From: Hamadaea flava
GTDB taxonomy: Bacteria > Actinomycetota > Actinomycetes > Mycobacteriales > Micromonosporaceae
Reading direction: 5' to 3'
DNA: 64,000 bases
Assembly: GCF_024172085.1 (NCBI RefSeq)
Contig: NZ_JAMZDZ010000001.1
Coordinates: 3,658,001-3,722,000, forward strand
This document shows, in pieces, positions 15,140 through 24,465 of the stretch (the first letter of the stretch is position 1; every line of letters begins with the position of its first letter). A model generated the notes under the pieces. The model worked only from the letters and a program-made list of their open reading frames with translations, did not search any database and was not told where the DNA came from. Made by a program: the position numbers and the translations under genes.

Positions 15140-16663
15140 TTAGTTGTCGCGCTTGAAAAGCTTGTTGAAGTCGAGCTTCGGCGCCTTGAAGTCGTCTCCG
15201 CCGAGCTGCGACGGGTCGAGACCGGGCGGCAACTGCGGCATGCCGCCGCCGGGCAGACCGGCCGGGAAGCCGCCGCCGGACCGGCCGCCGCCCTTGGTGC
15301 CCTTGCGCTTGTTCTTCGGGCTCTTGGTCGCCTTGCGCCGGCCGCCGCCGGGCAGGCCCATCATGCCGCCCATCTGCTTCATCATCTTCTGCGCGTCGGT
15401 GAAGCGGTTGAGCAGCTGGTTCACGTCCATGACGGTGACGCCGGAGCCGGTGGCGATGCGCGCGCGGCGCGAACCGTTGATGATCTTCGGGTTGGCCCGC
15501 TCGGCCGGGGTCATCGAGCGGATGATCGCCGTCACCCGGTCGAAGTGCTTGTCGTCCAGGTCGTCGAGCTGACCCTTCATCTGGTTCATGCCCGGCATCA
15601 TCTTGAGCATGTTCGCGATCGGGCCCATCCGGCGGATCGCGATCAGCTGATCGAGGAAGTCTTCGAGGGTGAACTGCTCGCCACCGAGCAGCTTCGACGT
15701 CATCTTCTCCTTCTGATCGGCGTCGAAGGCCGCCTCGGCCTGCTCGATCAGCGTGAGGACGTCGCCCATGCCGAGGATGCGGCTTGCCATCCGGTCGGGG
15801 TGGAAGACGTCGAAGTCCTCCAGCTTCTCGCCGGTGGACGCGAAGAGGATGGGCTGGCCCGTCACGTGGCGTACGCTCAGCGCCGCACCACCCCGGGCGT
15901 CACCGTCCAGCTTGGACAGCACGACGCCGGTGATGCCGACGCCGTCACGGAACGCCTCAGCGGTGGCGACCGCGTCCTGACCGACCATCGCGTCGATGAC
16001 GAAGATGACCTCGTCGGGGGTGACCGCGTCGCGGATCGACGCCGCCTGCGCCATCATCTCCTGGTCGATGCCCAGCCGGCCGGCGGTGTCGACGATGACG
16101 ATGTCGCGCATGTGGCGGCGGGCGTACTCGATCGACTCCTTGGCGACCGCGACCGGGTCGCCGACGCCGTTGCCGGGCTCGGGCGCGAAGACCTCGACGC
16201 CGGCCCGCCCACCGAGCACCTGGAGCTGGTTGACCGCGTTCGGGCGCTGGAGGTCGGCCGCGACCAGCATCGGCTGGTGACCCTGGCCCTTGAGCCACTT
16301 GGCCAGCTTCCCGGCCAGCGTGGTCTTACCGGAACCCTGGAGACCGGCGAGCATGATCACGGTCGGCGGCTGCTTGGCGAACTGGAGCCGCCGCGCCTCG
16401 CCGCCGAGGACGTTGATCAGCTCCTCGTGGACGATCTTGATGATCTGCTGCGCGGGGTTGAGCGCCTGGGACACCTCGGCGCCGCGCGCCCGCTCCTTGA
16501 GCGCCGCGACGAACGAGCGCACGACAGGCAGCGCGACGTCCGCCTCGAGCAGGGCGAGCCGGATCTCGCGCGCGGTGGCGTCGATGTCGGCCTCGGTGAG
16601 CCGCCCCTTGCCGCGCAGCTTCGTGAAGATCCCCGAAAGCCGGTCGCTCAGTGTGTCAAACAC
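15140..16663 (-). CDS. ffh: Signal recognition particle protein Ffh
   Basis: Ffh targets ribosomes making membrane proteins to FtsY. The 507-residue protein has N and G domains with GLQGSGKTTLAGKLA, the AADLQRPNA insertion region, DTAGRLGID and SKLDGDARGG. The M domain includes the Met-rich MKQMGGMMGLPGGG and a Gly/Lys-rich tail. Start is GTG with AGGATG about 8 nt upstream. FtsY, its partner, is 6 kb away on the same strand. Confidence 0.97.
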   Translation of the reverse strand: MFDTLSDRLSGIFTKLRGKGRLTEADIDATAREIRLALLEADVALPVVRSFVAALKERARGAEVSQALNPAQQIIKIVHEELINVLGGEARRLQFAKQPPTVIMLAGLQGSGKTTLAGKLAKWLKGQGHQPMLVAADLQRPNAVNQLQVLGGRAGVEVFAPEPGNGVGDPVAVAKESIEYARRHMRDIVIVDTAGRLGIDQEMMAQAASIRDAVTPDEVIFVIDAMVGQDAVATAEAFRDGVGITGVVLSKLDGDARGGAALSVRHVTGQPILFASTGEKLEDFDVFHPDRMASRILGMGDVLTLIEQAEAAFDADQKEKMTSKLLGGEQFTLEDFLDQLIAIRRMGPIANMLKMMPGMNQMKGQLDDLDDKHFDRVTAIIRSMTPAERANPKIINGSRRARIATGSGVTVMDVNQLLNRFTDAQKMMKQMGGMMGLPGGGRRKATKSPKNKRKGTKGGGRSGGGFPAGLPGGGMPQLPPGLDPSQLGGDDFKAPKLDFNKLFKRDN

Positions 16664-16750
16664 AGCGCAATCATCCTGTTGGTGAGGTTTGTCCGATCAA
16701 GGGCGGCTCGTCGCCGCCCCCGAAAGACTACCCGCCTCGCAAATCGAGTG

Positions 16751-16807
16751 CGGATCACGGATCTGCATGCCATCTCAACCCAAGATCGCATGCATATCCA
16801 TGATCTG
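16751..16807. repeat. Interspersed palindromic repeat, type 1, copy B
   Basis: The left arm CGGATCACGGATCTGCATGC and a right arm whose complement is CAGATCATGGATATGCATGC match at 17 of 20 positions. The spacer ends CCCAAGATC. It sits 50 bp past the glnD stop and upstream of ffh. The two arms differ from each other more than in copies D and F. Confidence 0.88.
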
Positions 16808-16857
16808 CCGCAAACAAGCGAGCCGCAAACAAGCGGGCCGCGAGCGGGGGAAGCGGG

Positions 16858-19047
16858 TCAGTGCAGGAGGGCGAGCAGGGCGGCCTCGATGGCGGCCCGG
16901 TCGACCGGGCCGATCAGGTAGAACGTGTCCACCACGTCCGCGCCCAGCGTCGAGACCCGGGCGGCCCGGAGGTTCACGCCCAGCTCGGCGAGCGTCGAGG
17001 CGATCCGGTACAGCAGGGCCGGCTCGTCGGTCGCGCGTACTTCGAGCAGGTCGTCGCCGGGCCAGAGCAGGCGCGGGCGCGGGCGGGCGCCGTTGGGCGT
17101 ACGCGATCGGCGAGCCAGCCGAGCGGGGAGGACGAGCTGATCGAGGGCGGCTCGCCGGAGATCCGCGGCCAGCAGGTCCCGGTCCGGGGAAGCGCCGTAC
17201 CGGGGTTGCACGGCGCACTGCAGGACGGCCCGGTCCTCCACCGTGATCGAGTTGACCGCCACCACTTCGAGCTGATGCATGGCCAGACATCCCGCGACCG
17301 TGGCCAGCAGGCCCCGGCGGTCCTTGGCGGCCAGCGCGACCCAGTCCGGCGCCACCTGAACGACCGGGAGATCCGCCCCGAGCAGGGTCGGGTCGGGCGC
17401 CATCGGCGCGGGCAGCGGCGCTCCGGCCAGGCTCGCCCGGACCGCCGCGACGAGCTGGTCGATCAGCCGCGACTTCCAGGTGGTCCAGGCCGCGGGCCCG
17501 GTCGCGACCGCGTCCGACCGCGCCAGCATGTGCAGCAGCTCCAGCGTCTCGGTGTCGCCCACGATCTCGGCCACCGCGGTCACCGTCACGGGGTCGCCGA
17601 TGTCCCGCCGGGTGGCGATCTCCGGCAGCACCAGGTGATGCCGCACCAGACGCTCGATCATCACGACGTCCGCGTCCGCCAGCCCGATGCGACGCGCGAT
17701 GTCGGCCGCGAGGGGCGCGCCGACCACGCTGTGGTCGCCGGGCAGCCCCTTGCCCACGTCGTGCACGAGCGCGCCGACCAGCAACAGGTCCGGCCGCGCG
17801 ACCTCGCGTGCGTACCCGGCCGCCTCGGCCGCCGCCGACACCAGGTGACGGTCCAAAGTAAACAGATGCACCGGGTTGTGCTGCGGCGCGCCGCGCAACC
17901 TGGCCCACTCCGGCAGCCAGGCCGCGATCAGCCCGAACCGGTCGCACGCGGTCCAGGTCGGGATCAACGCCTGCCCGGACCCCAACAGACTCATCAGGGC
18001 GGTACGCGCAGCGGCGGGCCACGGATTGGGCAACGGCGGCACGTAGCGGCTCAACCACTCCAGCGTCGACCGGGCGATGGGGAGCTTCGCCGTCGCGGCC
18101 GCCGCGGCGACGCGGAGCGACAGGCTCGGGTCGGGATGCGGGGTGACCGCCGACCGGGCGAGCACCACCTCGCCGTCGCTCTCGACGACGTCGGTCGCCA
18201 ACGGCAGGCGTCGCGGCCGATGCGGTACGCCGCCCCGTCGCAACGAGGCCCGCCATCGGTGGACGGAGCGCCAGGCGTCGTCCAGCGCCCATTCGACGGT
18301 GGCCGCGTCGTTGGCGACCCGGCGCAGCAGGGCGTCCCCGTCCGGCAGATCCAGTGTCTCGGCGACGGCGGCCCGCTCGTGCGCCACGAGCCGATCCAGG
18401 TTGCGTCCCGCCGACCGGTGCAGTGCGTCACGAACGTCCAGAAGGCGGGTCTGCGCTGCGCGTATCGCCGGAGGAGTGGCGTCGGCGATGCCGGCGCGAC
18501 CGATCCCGCGGAGGATGCCCACGTCGCGCAAGCCGCCCGCGGACTCCTTGAGGTCGCCTTCGAGGAGGTGGGTCAGCGTGCCGTGCGTGGCGTGCCGAGC
18601 CTCGGTGAGTTCGCGGAGCCGGCTGAGCTGGCTCGGTGCCGTACGCCGCCAGAGGTCTGCCGCGCTCCGCGCGAGCCGCGCGGTGAGGTCGGGGTCGCCG
18701 GTGACGTGGCGTGCGTCGAGCAGGCCGAGGGCGACCTTGGCGTCCGCCTCGGCCGCGGCGAGCGACTCGTCCACGGTCCGGACCGAGTGGTCGAGCCCGA
18801 CCCGGCTGTCCCAGATCGGATACCAGATGCGCGCCGCGAGTTCCTCGACGCCGCTGACCCCGGTGTGCAGCAGGACCAGGTCGAGGTCGCCGCGAGGGGC
18901 GCATTCGCGGCGGCCGAGCCCGCCGACCGCGACGAGGCTGACGCCCGGCGGCATCGCCGAATCGGCGGCGAGCTTCGTCAGCCAGACGTCGAACGCCGCC
19001 GCACGCTCGAAGCGTGCGGCGGCGCCGATGTTCGTACTCGGAGTCAC
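16858..19047 (-). CDS. glnD: PII-modifying nucleotidyltransferase GlnD
   Basis: GlnD modifies and demodifies PII in response to glutamine; in actinobacteria this is adenylylation. The 729-residue protein has a nucleotidyltransferase motif GGLGRRECAPRGDLDL (residues 43-58), the linker with TLTHLLEGDLKES, an HD domain with HDVGKG (near 415), and two C-terminal ACT domains (DRRGLLATVAG and DEPALLYRIASTLAELG). The GTG is 7 bp after glnB. It is last of amt-glnB-glnD. Confidence 0.95.
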   Translation of the reverse strand: MTPSTNIGAAARFERAAAFDVWLTKLAADSAMPPGVSLVAVGGLGRRECAPRGDLDLVLLHTGVSGVEELAARIWYPIWDSRVGLDHSVRTVDESLAAAEADAKVALGLLDARHVTGDPDLTARLARSAADLWRRTAPSQLSRLRELTEARHATHGTLTHLLEGDLKESAGGLRDVGILRGIGRAGIADATPPAIRAAQTRLLDVRDALHRSAGRNLDRLVAHERAAVAETLDLPDGDALLRRVANDAATVEWALDDAWRSVHRWRASLRRGGVPHRPRRLPLATDVVESDGEVVLARSAVTPHPDPSLSLRVAAAAATAKLPIARSTLEWLSRYVPPLPNPWPAAARTALMSLLGSGQALIPTWTACDRFGLIAAWLPEWARLRGAPQHNPVHLFTLDRHLVSAAAEAAGYAREVARPDLLLVGALVHDVGKGLPGDHSVVGAPLAADIARRIGLADADVVMIERLVRHHLVLPEIATRRDIGDPVTVTAVAEIVGDTETLELLHMLARSDAVATGPAAWTTWKSRLIDQLVAAVRASLAGAPLPAPMAPDPTLLGADLPVVQVAPDWVALAAKDRRGLLATVAGCLAMHQLEVVAVNSITVEDRAVLQCAVQPRYGASPDRDLLAADLRRAALDQLVLPARLARRSRTPNGARPRPRLLWPGDDLLEVRATDEPALLYRIASTLAELGVNLRAARVSTLGADVVDTFYLIGPVDRAAIEAALLALLH

Positions 19048-19054
19048 AGTGAAA

Positions 19055-19417
<363 letters not shown>

Positions 19418-20812
19418 TTAACCGGCCACCTTCTCGGTGGACGGGGCCGACTCTTCGGCCTCCGCGGGCTTGCTCGCCGCCGGCGCGATGCCGGCCAGAG
19501 CGAACGCACCGGCAGCACCGCCGGTGGGAGCGAAGTCGTACGCCGACTCGGCGTGCTCAGCGACGTCGATGCCCTCGACCTCGGTCTCCGGCGACGTCCG
19601 CAGACCGATCGTCACCTTGATGGCGAGGGCGAGCAAAGCGGCCACGCCGAACGAGTAGATCGAGACGATGCCGCTGGCCAGCGCCTGCCGCCCGAGCTGG
19701 GTGACGCCGCCCCCGTAGAAGAGCCCGTTGCTGGCCCCGAGGCCGTCGGTGATCAGCGAGTTCACGTAGTCGTTGGCGAACAGGCCCAGCGACAGCGAGC
19801 CGATCCAGCCGCCGACGAAGTGGACGCCGACCACGTCGAGCGAGTCGTCGAAGCCAAGCTTGTACTTCAGGCTGACCGCGAGGGCGCAGACCGCGCCGGC
19901 CACGATGCCGAGGACGATCGCCGCCCACGGGGAGACGAAACCACAGGCCGGGGTGATGGCGACCAGACCGGCGACCGCGCCCGAGGACGCCCCGACCAGG
20001 GTCGGCTTGCCCGACTTGAGCCACTCGACGGCGATCCAGCCGAGCACCGCAGCCGCCGTGGCGACCTGGGTGTTGAGGAATGCGACCGCGGCGGTGGCGT
20101 CAGCCGTCAGCTCGGACCCGGCGTTGAAGCCGAACCAGCCGAACCACAGCAGGCCGGCGCCGAGCGCGACGAACGGGACGTTGTGCGGCTTGAATGCCTC
20201 CTTGGGCCAGCCGATCCGCTTGCCGAGCACCAGGACGACGCCCAGGGCGGCCGCACCGGCGTTGATGTGGACCGCGGTACCGCCGGCGAAGTCCAACGCG
20301 TGGATCTTCGTGGCGATGAAGCCGCCGCCCCAGATCCAGTGCGCGACCGGCACATAGACCAGGGTCATCCAGCCGAAGGCGAACACCAGCCAGCCCGCGA
20401 ACTTCGTGCGGTCCGACAGCGAACCGCTGATCAGCGCGACGGTGATGACGGCGAACATCATCTGGAACGCCATGAAGACGAAGACCGGGATCCCGGTGGT
20501 GCCCCAGAGCGCGCTGAACGTGTCGCCGGTGTTGCCACCCAGGTACGCCGTGAAGCTACCGAGGTAGTCGTTCACCGTGGTGTTGTCGTTGGCGCCGAAG
20601 GCCAACGAGAACCCGTAGACGACCCACAGCACCGAGACGAGCCCGATCGTCACGAAGCTCATCATCATCATGTTCAGTACGCTCTTGGCCCGGTTCAGGC
20701 CGCCGTAGAAGAAGGCGAGACCCGGCGTCATGAGCAACACAAGTGCGCTGGAGACGAGCAACCAGGTCGTGTTCCCGGTGTCGATCGTCGGCGCGTCCTC
20801 CAGGAGCAGCAC
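19418..20812 (-). CDS. amt: Ammonium transporter
   Basis: The 464-residue protein has eleven expected membrane segments, the Amt signatures FFYGGLNRAKSVLNMMM, DFAGGTAVHINAGAAALG and HFVGGWIG, and pore histidines in the latter two. A roughly 40-residue cytoplasmic tail rich in Ala/Glu follows the PII-contact region. The GTG start has GAGGAGGG 5 nt upstream. About 90 bp further upstream lies a candidate GlnR site, so it is probably induced by nitrogen shortage, together with glnB and glnD. Confidence 0.96.
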   Translation of the reverse strand: MLLLEDAPTIDTGNTTWLLVSSALVLLMTPGLAFFYGGLNRAKSVLNMMMMSFVTIGLVSVLWVVYGFSLAFGANDNTTVNDYLGSFTAYLGGNTGDTFSALWGTTGIPVFVFMAFQMMFAVITVALISGSLSDRTKFAGWLVFAFGWMTLVYVPVAHWIWGGGFIATKIHALDFAGGTAVHINAGAAALGVVLVLGKRIGWPKEAFKPHNVPFVALGAGLLWFGWFGFNAGSELTADATAAVAFLNTQVATAAAVLGWIAVEWLKSGKPTLVGASSGAVAGLVAITPACGFVSPWAAIVLGIVAGAVCALAVSLKYKLGFDDSLDVVGVHFVGGWIGSLSLGLFANDYVNSLITDGLGASNGLFYGGGVTQLGRQALASGIVSIYSFGVAALLALAIKVTIGLRTSPETEVEGIDVAEHAESAYDFAPTGGAAGAFALAGIAPAASKPAEAEESAPSTEKVAG

Positions 20813-20899
20813 GTGCCCTCCTCAGTGAGTGGAATTCTCCCTCCCGGCTGGGGCCGCATCGCCGCTGCGCCGGTTGTTGGGGGAGCTTTCCGGGCGCGT

Positions 20900-20938
20900 G
20901 TTTCACGCATTCACGTTGCGCGGTTTCGTGTGTGTCAC
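20900..20938 (-). promoter_or_regulatory. Candidate GlnR binding site upstream of amt
   Basis: On the minus strand GTGAC-N6-GAAAC (20923-20938) matches the published actinobacterial GlnR half-box pattern gTnAc-n6-GaAAc exactly. A second degenerate pair, GTGAA-N5-GAAAC (20900-20914), follows about two helical turns later. The site is roughly 90-125 bp before the amt GTG. Confidence 0.65.
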
Positions 20939-20994
20939 GAAGTGTTTCCGGCGTGTGAAGAAATCCTCACCGGCCCTTCGAAGCCGGGCGTTTT

Positions 20995-21058
20995 GCGCTG
21001 GATCAGGGTTCTCTGTCGAATCTTGCCCAAGATTCGACACGAAACCCTGATCCAGCGC
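20995..21058. repeat. Interspersed palindromic repeat, type 1, divergent copy C
   Basis: Thirty-one-nt arms (GCGCTGGATCAGGGTT... to ...TGTCGAATCTTG) match their complement at 28 positions, with a 2-nt loop. GGATCAGGG and the AATCTTG/CAAGATT centre relate it to the other copies, but the TATGC part is replaced. It starts 17 bp past the APH-like gene stop and is a candidate strong terminator ahead of the amt promoter. Confidence 0.85.
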
Positions 21059-21075
21059 AGGGGGCTGTGCTCGAT

Positions 21076-21867
21076 CTAGCGGAGGGCGTGCTCGAGGGTG
21101 TAGCGCTCGTAGTCGAGCAGGCGCAGGTCACGCATCGGGCGGCGCAGGTGGCCCTTGTTGACGATCCGGACGAACGCGGGATCGCCCGCGGCCGCCATCC
21201 GGCGAATGCCCTCGACATGGTCCACGATGCGCTTGCGGATAGTGCGGACCAGACGGTGGCGGTCGCGTGGGATCAACCCGTAGGCGTCGGCGAACAGCCG
21301 CAGCCGGCGGGGCCGGTCGGGCCGGTGCCAGCCGAGCGTCACCGAGTCCCGGTCGCTGAACAGCGGCACCCAGGTCCAGGCCGCGTACGCGACGTCGTAG
21401 ATGCGCGCGCCCGGCGAGGCCAGGTCGAAGTCGATCATCGCCAGGGTGCCGTCCGGACGCCAGATGACGTTGTGTGGCGCGGCGTCGTGGTGGCAGATCA
21501 CCTCGGCGTCCGGCGGCGGCGGGCCGAACGAGCGCCACACCGCCCCCGGCGGCGGCCGGAAACCGGCCTGCGCGTCGTGGAACATGCGCAGCATGGTGGC
21601 GACCGTGACGAGCGCCTCGTCGGTCACCCAGTACGGCTTGAGCGGGTATTCGCCGCACTCGCCGGTCAGGTAGGAGAGGACCTCGCGGCCCTGCGTGTCC
21701 ATGCCGAGCGCCCGGGGCGAGCCGGTGAACCCGGCGTGCTCCAGATGGCGCAGCAGAGCATGGACTGACGGGGTCCAGGGCCCGGCGTTCCGGCGTACGG
21801 TGTCTCCCACCCGCACCACGGTCGAGACGTTGCCTCCGCGCAGCGGGATCTCATAGTCCACAGTCAC
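21076..21867 (-). CDS. APH-family (aminoglycoside phosphotransferase-like) small-molecule kinase
   Basis: The 263-residue protein has the APH/choline-kinase catalytic loop ICHHDAAPHNVIW (HxDxxxxN) and the metal-binding Asp in AMIDFDLASPGARIYDVAY. The N-lobe is short. Substrate is unknown and resistance should not be assumed. The GTG overlaps the ftsY stop (GTGA), so it is translated with ftsY, and a long hairpin (copy C) follows. Confidence 0.88.
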   Translation of the reverse strand: MTVDYEIPLRGGNVSTVVRVGDTVRRNAGPWTPSVHALLRHLEHAGFTGSPRALGMDTQGREVLSYLTGECGEYPLKPYWVTDEALVTVATMLRMFHDAQAGFRPPPGAVWRSFGPPPPDAEVICHHDAAPHNVIWRPDGTLAMIDFDLASPGARIYDVAYAAWTWVPLFSDRDSVTLGWHRPDRPRRLRLFADAYGLIPRDRHRLVRTIRKRIVDHVEGIRRMAAAGDPAFVRIVNKGHLRRPMRDLRLLDYERYTLEHALR

Positions 21868-23084
21868 ACGGCGTCCGGGTGCTCGGTGCCCAGCAGAGCG
21901 CTGACGAAGGCGGCGGGCTCGAACGGGGCCAGGTCGTCCGGGCCCTCGCCGAGTCCGACCAGTTTGACCGGGATCCCGAGCTTGCGCTGCACAGCGATGA
22001 CGATACCGCCCTTGGCGGTTCCGTCCAGCTTCGTGAGCACGACACCCGTGACGTCGCAGACCTCCATGAAGACGCGGGCCTGCTCCAGGCCGTTCTGTCC
22101 GGTTGTGGCGTCCAGGATGAGCAGGGTCTCGTCGACCGGTCCGTGCTTCTCCACGACCCGCTTGACCTTGCCCAGCTCGTCCATGAGGCCGATCTTGTTC
22201 TGCAGTCGGCCCGCGGTGTCGATCAACACCGTGTCGACGCCCGTGTCGATGCCCTGCTTGACCGCGTCGTACGCCACGGCGGCCGGGTCGCCGCCCTCCG
22301 GTCCCCGCACGATGTCGGCGCCCACCCGGCTACCCCAGGTGGCCAGCTGGTCGGCGGCGGCGGCCCGGAACGTGTCGGCCGCGCCGAGGACGACGCTGTG
22401 GCCGTCGGCGACCAGCACTCGGGCGATCTTTCCGCAGGTCGTGGTCTTGCCCGCGCCGTTCACGCCGACGACCAGGATCACCGCCGGGCGGCCGTCCTGC
22501 GGGCTCGCCCTCAGCGACCGGTCGAGCTGAGGATCGAGCGCCTCGGTCAGCTCCTCGGCGAGCAGCATCTTGACGTCGGCGACCGAACGCGTCCCGAGCA
22601 CCCGGGTACGCTCGCGCAACTTGGCGACGATCTGGCCGGTGGACTCGACGCCGACGTCCGCCGTGATCAGGCTTTCCTCGATCTCCTCCCAGGCGTCCTC
22701 GTCCAGCCGGTCCCGGGACAGCACGGCGAGCAGACCCCGGCCCAGGGCGTTCTGGCTGCGCGCCAGGCGGCTGCGCAGGCGGACGAGCCGGCCTGCGGTG
22801 GGCTCGGGAACCTCGACCTGCGGCTTCTCCGCCGGCTTCGGCGCAGGTTTCGCCTCCGGCGCCGCCTCTGGTGCCGCCTCGGGTTCCGCCGTGGGTTTCG
22901 GTTCGACGATCACGCCGGTCGGAGCCCCAGCCGGCGGTGTGACCTCGTCAGGAGTCGTGACCTCGGTAGGCGGCGCGGACGGCTGCGGCGGAACGCTGCG
23001 GCGGGAACGGCGAACCGCGAAGACGACTAGCGCGGCGCCGATCAGAACGATCAACACCACCAGAGGGATGACGAGGTTTTCCAT
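21864..23084 (-). CDS. ftsY: Signal recognition particle receptor FtsY
   Basis: FtsY is the membrane-associated GTPase docking SRP. The 406-residue protein has an N-terminal membrane helix (IPLVVLIVLIGAALVVF), an acidic Pro/Glu/Ala linker (about residues 35-95) and the NG domain: VNGAGKTTTCGKIA, AADTFRAAAADQL, DTAGRLQNK and TKLDGTAKGG. It lies in the conserved smc-ftsY-amt-glnB-glnD-ffh neighbourhood. The ATG is preceded by GAGGATG. Confidence 0.96.
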   Translation of the reverse strand: MENLVIPLVVLIVLIGAALVVFAVRRSRRSVPPQPSAPPTEVTTPDEVTPPAGAPTGVIVEPKPTAEPEAAPEAAPEAKPAPKPAEKPQVEVPEPTAGRLVRLRSRLARSQNALGRGLLAVLSRDRLDEDAWEEIEESLITADVGVESTGQIVAKLRERTRVLGTRSVADVKMLLAEELTEALDPQLDRSLRASPQDGRPAVILVVGVNGAGKTTTCGKIARVLVADGHSVVLGAADTFRAAAADQLATWGSRVGADIVRGPEGGDPAAVAYDAVKQGIDTGVDTVLIDTAGRLQNKIGLMDELGKVKRVVEKHGPVDETLLILDATTGQNGLEQARVFMEVCDVTGVVLTKLDGTAKGGIVIAVQRKLGIPVKLVGLGEGPDDLAPFEPAAFVSALLGTEHPDAV

Positions 23085-23188
23085 CCGTTCATCCTCTCAG
23101 ACTCACGCCGCCCGGCGTCGGCACGGCGGCGCTCGCCGCCACCCGAAATCCGTTGATCGATGCGGGGCCCTGGACCGATCATGGTCAG

Positions 23189-24253
23189 GTGTCTTTCCCG
23201 CACACCTTTTACCTGGATGACGCCGACTCTCCCGTCGACGTGATCGACGCCATGGCGCTCGCCGAGTTCGCGACGGGCGCTCAGCCCTTCGCGCGTACGC
23301 AGCGCCTGGAACGGGTGCGGGCGGACGCGTTGCTGCTGCCGGCCGGGGCCGAGATCCGGCGCGCCGCCCGGGACGACGGGACCAGCTCCCACCTCGCCAC
23401 CGGCGACGGCTGGACACTGCGCGCCGTACGCTGGCGCGGCGGTTCGGCTGTGGTGACCGTCACGGCCGCCTCCGCCGAGCTGGCCCGGACCGTCCTGGAG
23501 GAAAGCGTCAAGGACGTCCAAGAGCCGGAGACCGCCGACGTCGAGACGGTCGAGGTCGGCTTCGCCCACTTCACCGGCCACGGCCCCCGGCGCGCCGTAC
23601 GCAAGATCGCCACGACTCCGTGGACCGAGCTGCGGTCGAACTACGCGACCGCGGTCGCGGCGCAGTTCGACCGGCTGATGACGCTCACGCCGGACACGAT
23701 CGACGGACGGCTGCTGCTCCTGCACGGTCCGCCCGGCACCGGCAAGACCACCGCTTTGCGTAGCCTCGCCCGCGAATGGCGTTCATGGTGCCGGATCGAC
23801 GCGGTCATCGACCCCGAGACGCTCTTCGGTACGCCGTCCTACCTGATGAGCATGGCGGTCGGCGTGGACGACGACGAAGAGGGCCCGCGCTGGCGGATGC
23901 TGCTGCTGGAGGACTGCGACGAGCTGATCCGGGGCGAGGCCAAGCAGTCGACCGGGCAGGCGCTGTCCCGGCTGCTCAACCTGACCGACGGGCTGCTCGG
24001 GCAGGGACGCAACGTGCTGGTCGCGATCACGACGAACGAGGATCTCGCCCGGCTGCACCCGGCGGTCCTGCGCCCGGGACGCTGCCTGGCGCGGATCGAG
24101 GTGACCCCGCTCCCCCACGCCGAAGCCACCACCTGGCTGGGGACGCCGACGGGCATCCCGGCGACCGGCGCGACCCTGGCCGAGCTGTACGCCCTCCGCT
24201 CCGGCACACTGACCGCCCCGGTCGAAGACGAGCGCGTCGGCCAATACCTCTGA
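23189..24253 (+). CDS. AAA ATPase, DUF5925-type
   Basis: The 354-residue protein has an N-terminal region of unknown fold (LDDADSPVDVIDAMALA) and a C-terminal AAA module with Walker A GPPGTGKTT, Walker B MLLLEDCDE, sensor-1-like ITTNEDLA and HPAVLRPGR. This matches the actinobacterial DUF5925 AAA proteins, whose role is unknown. The GTG at 23189 is preferred because homologues start near MSFPHTFYLDD; a TTG at 23153 is an alternative. It is a single-gene unit, divergent from ftsY, ending before palindrome D. Confidence 0.83.
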   Translation: MSFPHTFYLDDADSPVDVIDAMALAEFATGAQPFARTQRLERVRADALLLPAGAEIRRAARDDGTSSHLATGDGWTLRAVRWRGGSAVVTVTAASAELARTVLEESVKDVQEPETADVETVEVGFAHFTGHGPRRAVRKIATTPWTELRSNYATAVAAQFDRLMTLTPDTIDGRLLLLHGPPGTGKTTALRSLAREWRSWCRIDAVIDPETLFGTPSYLMSMAVGVDDDEEGPRWRMLLLEDCDELIRGEAKQSTGQALSRLLNLTDGLLGQGRNVLVAITTNEDLARLHPAVLRPGRCLARIEVTPLPHAEATTWLGTPTGIPATGATLAELYALRSGTLTAPVEDERVGQYL

Positions 24254-24316
24254 CCCTCACTGCCGCCCACTTGGGCACGCCGTCCGTAGGCACACCGGCC
24301 CGCTTGGGCACGCCGC

Positions 24317-24397
24317 CGACGTTGGCACTAGATCATGGATATGCCTGCTAAAAGTGCCCAAGATCGCAGGCATATCCATGATCTGGTGCCAACGTCG
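24317..24397. repeat. Interspersed palindromic repeat, type 1, copy D
   Basis: Arms of 32 nt match at 31 positions. The common core is AGATCATGGATATGCCTGC; copy-specific outer arms are CGACGTTGGCAC / GTGCCAACGTCG. The 17-nt loop ends CCCAAGATC. It is centred between two convergent genes (63 bp and 68 bp from their stops), flanked by GC-rich low-complexity DNA. A two-way terminator is the simplest role. Confidence 0.93.
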
Positions 24398-24465
24398 GGT
24401 CCGAAAGCGGGCCCGAAGGCGAGCCCGGAGCGCGCCAAAAAGCGGGCCGAAGCGGGCCCGAGGGC

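Noticed and set aside
21076-21867. Antibiotic resistance gene
   Set aside because: The APH fold is shared by many housekeeping small-molecule kinases; coupling to ftsY and lack of resistance context do not support resistance.
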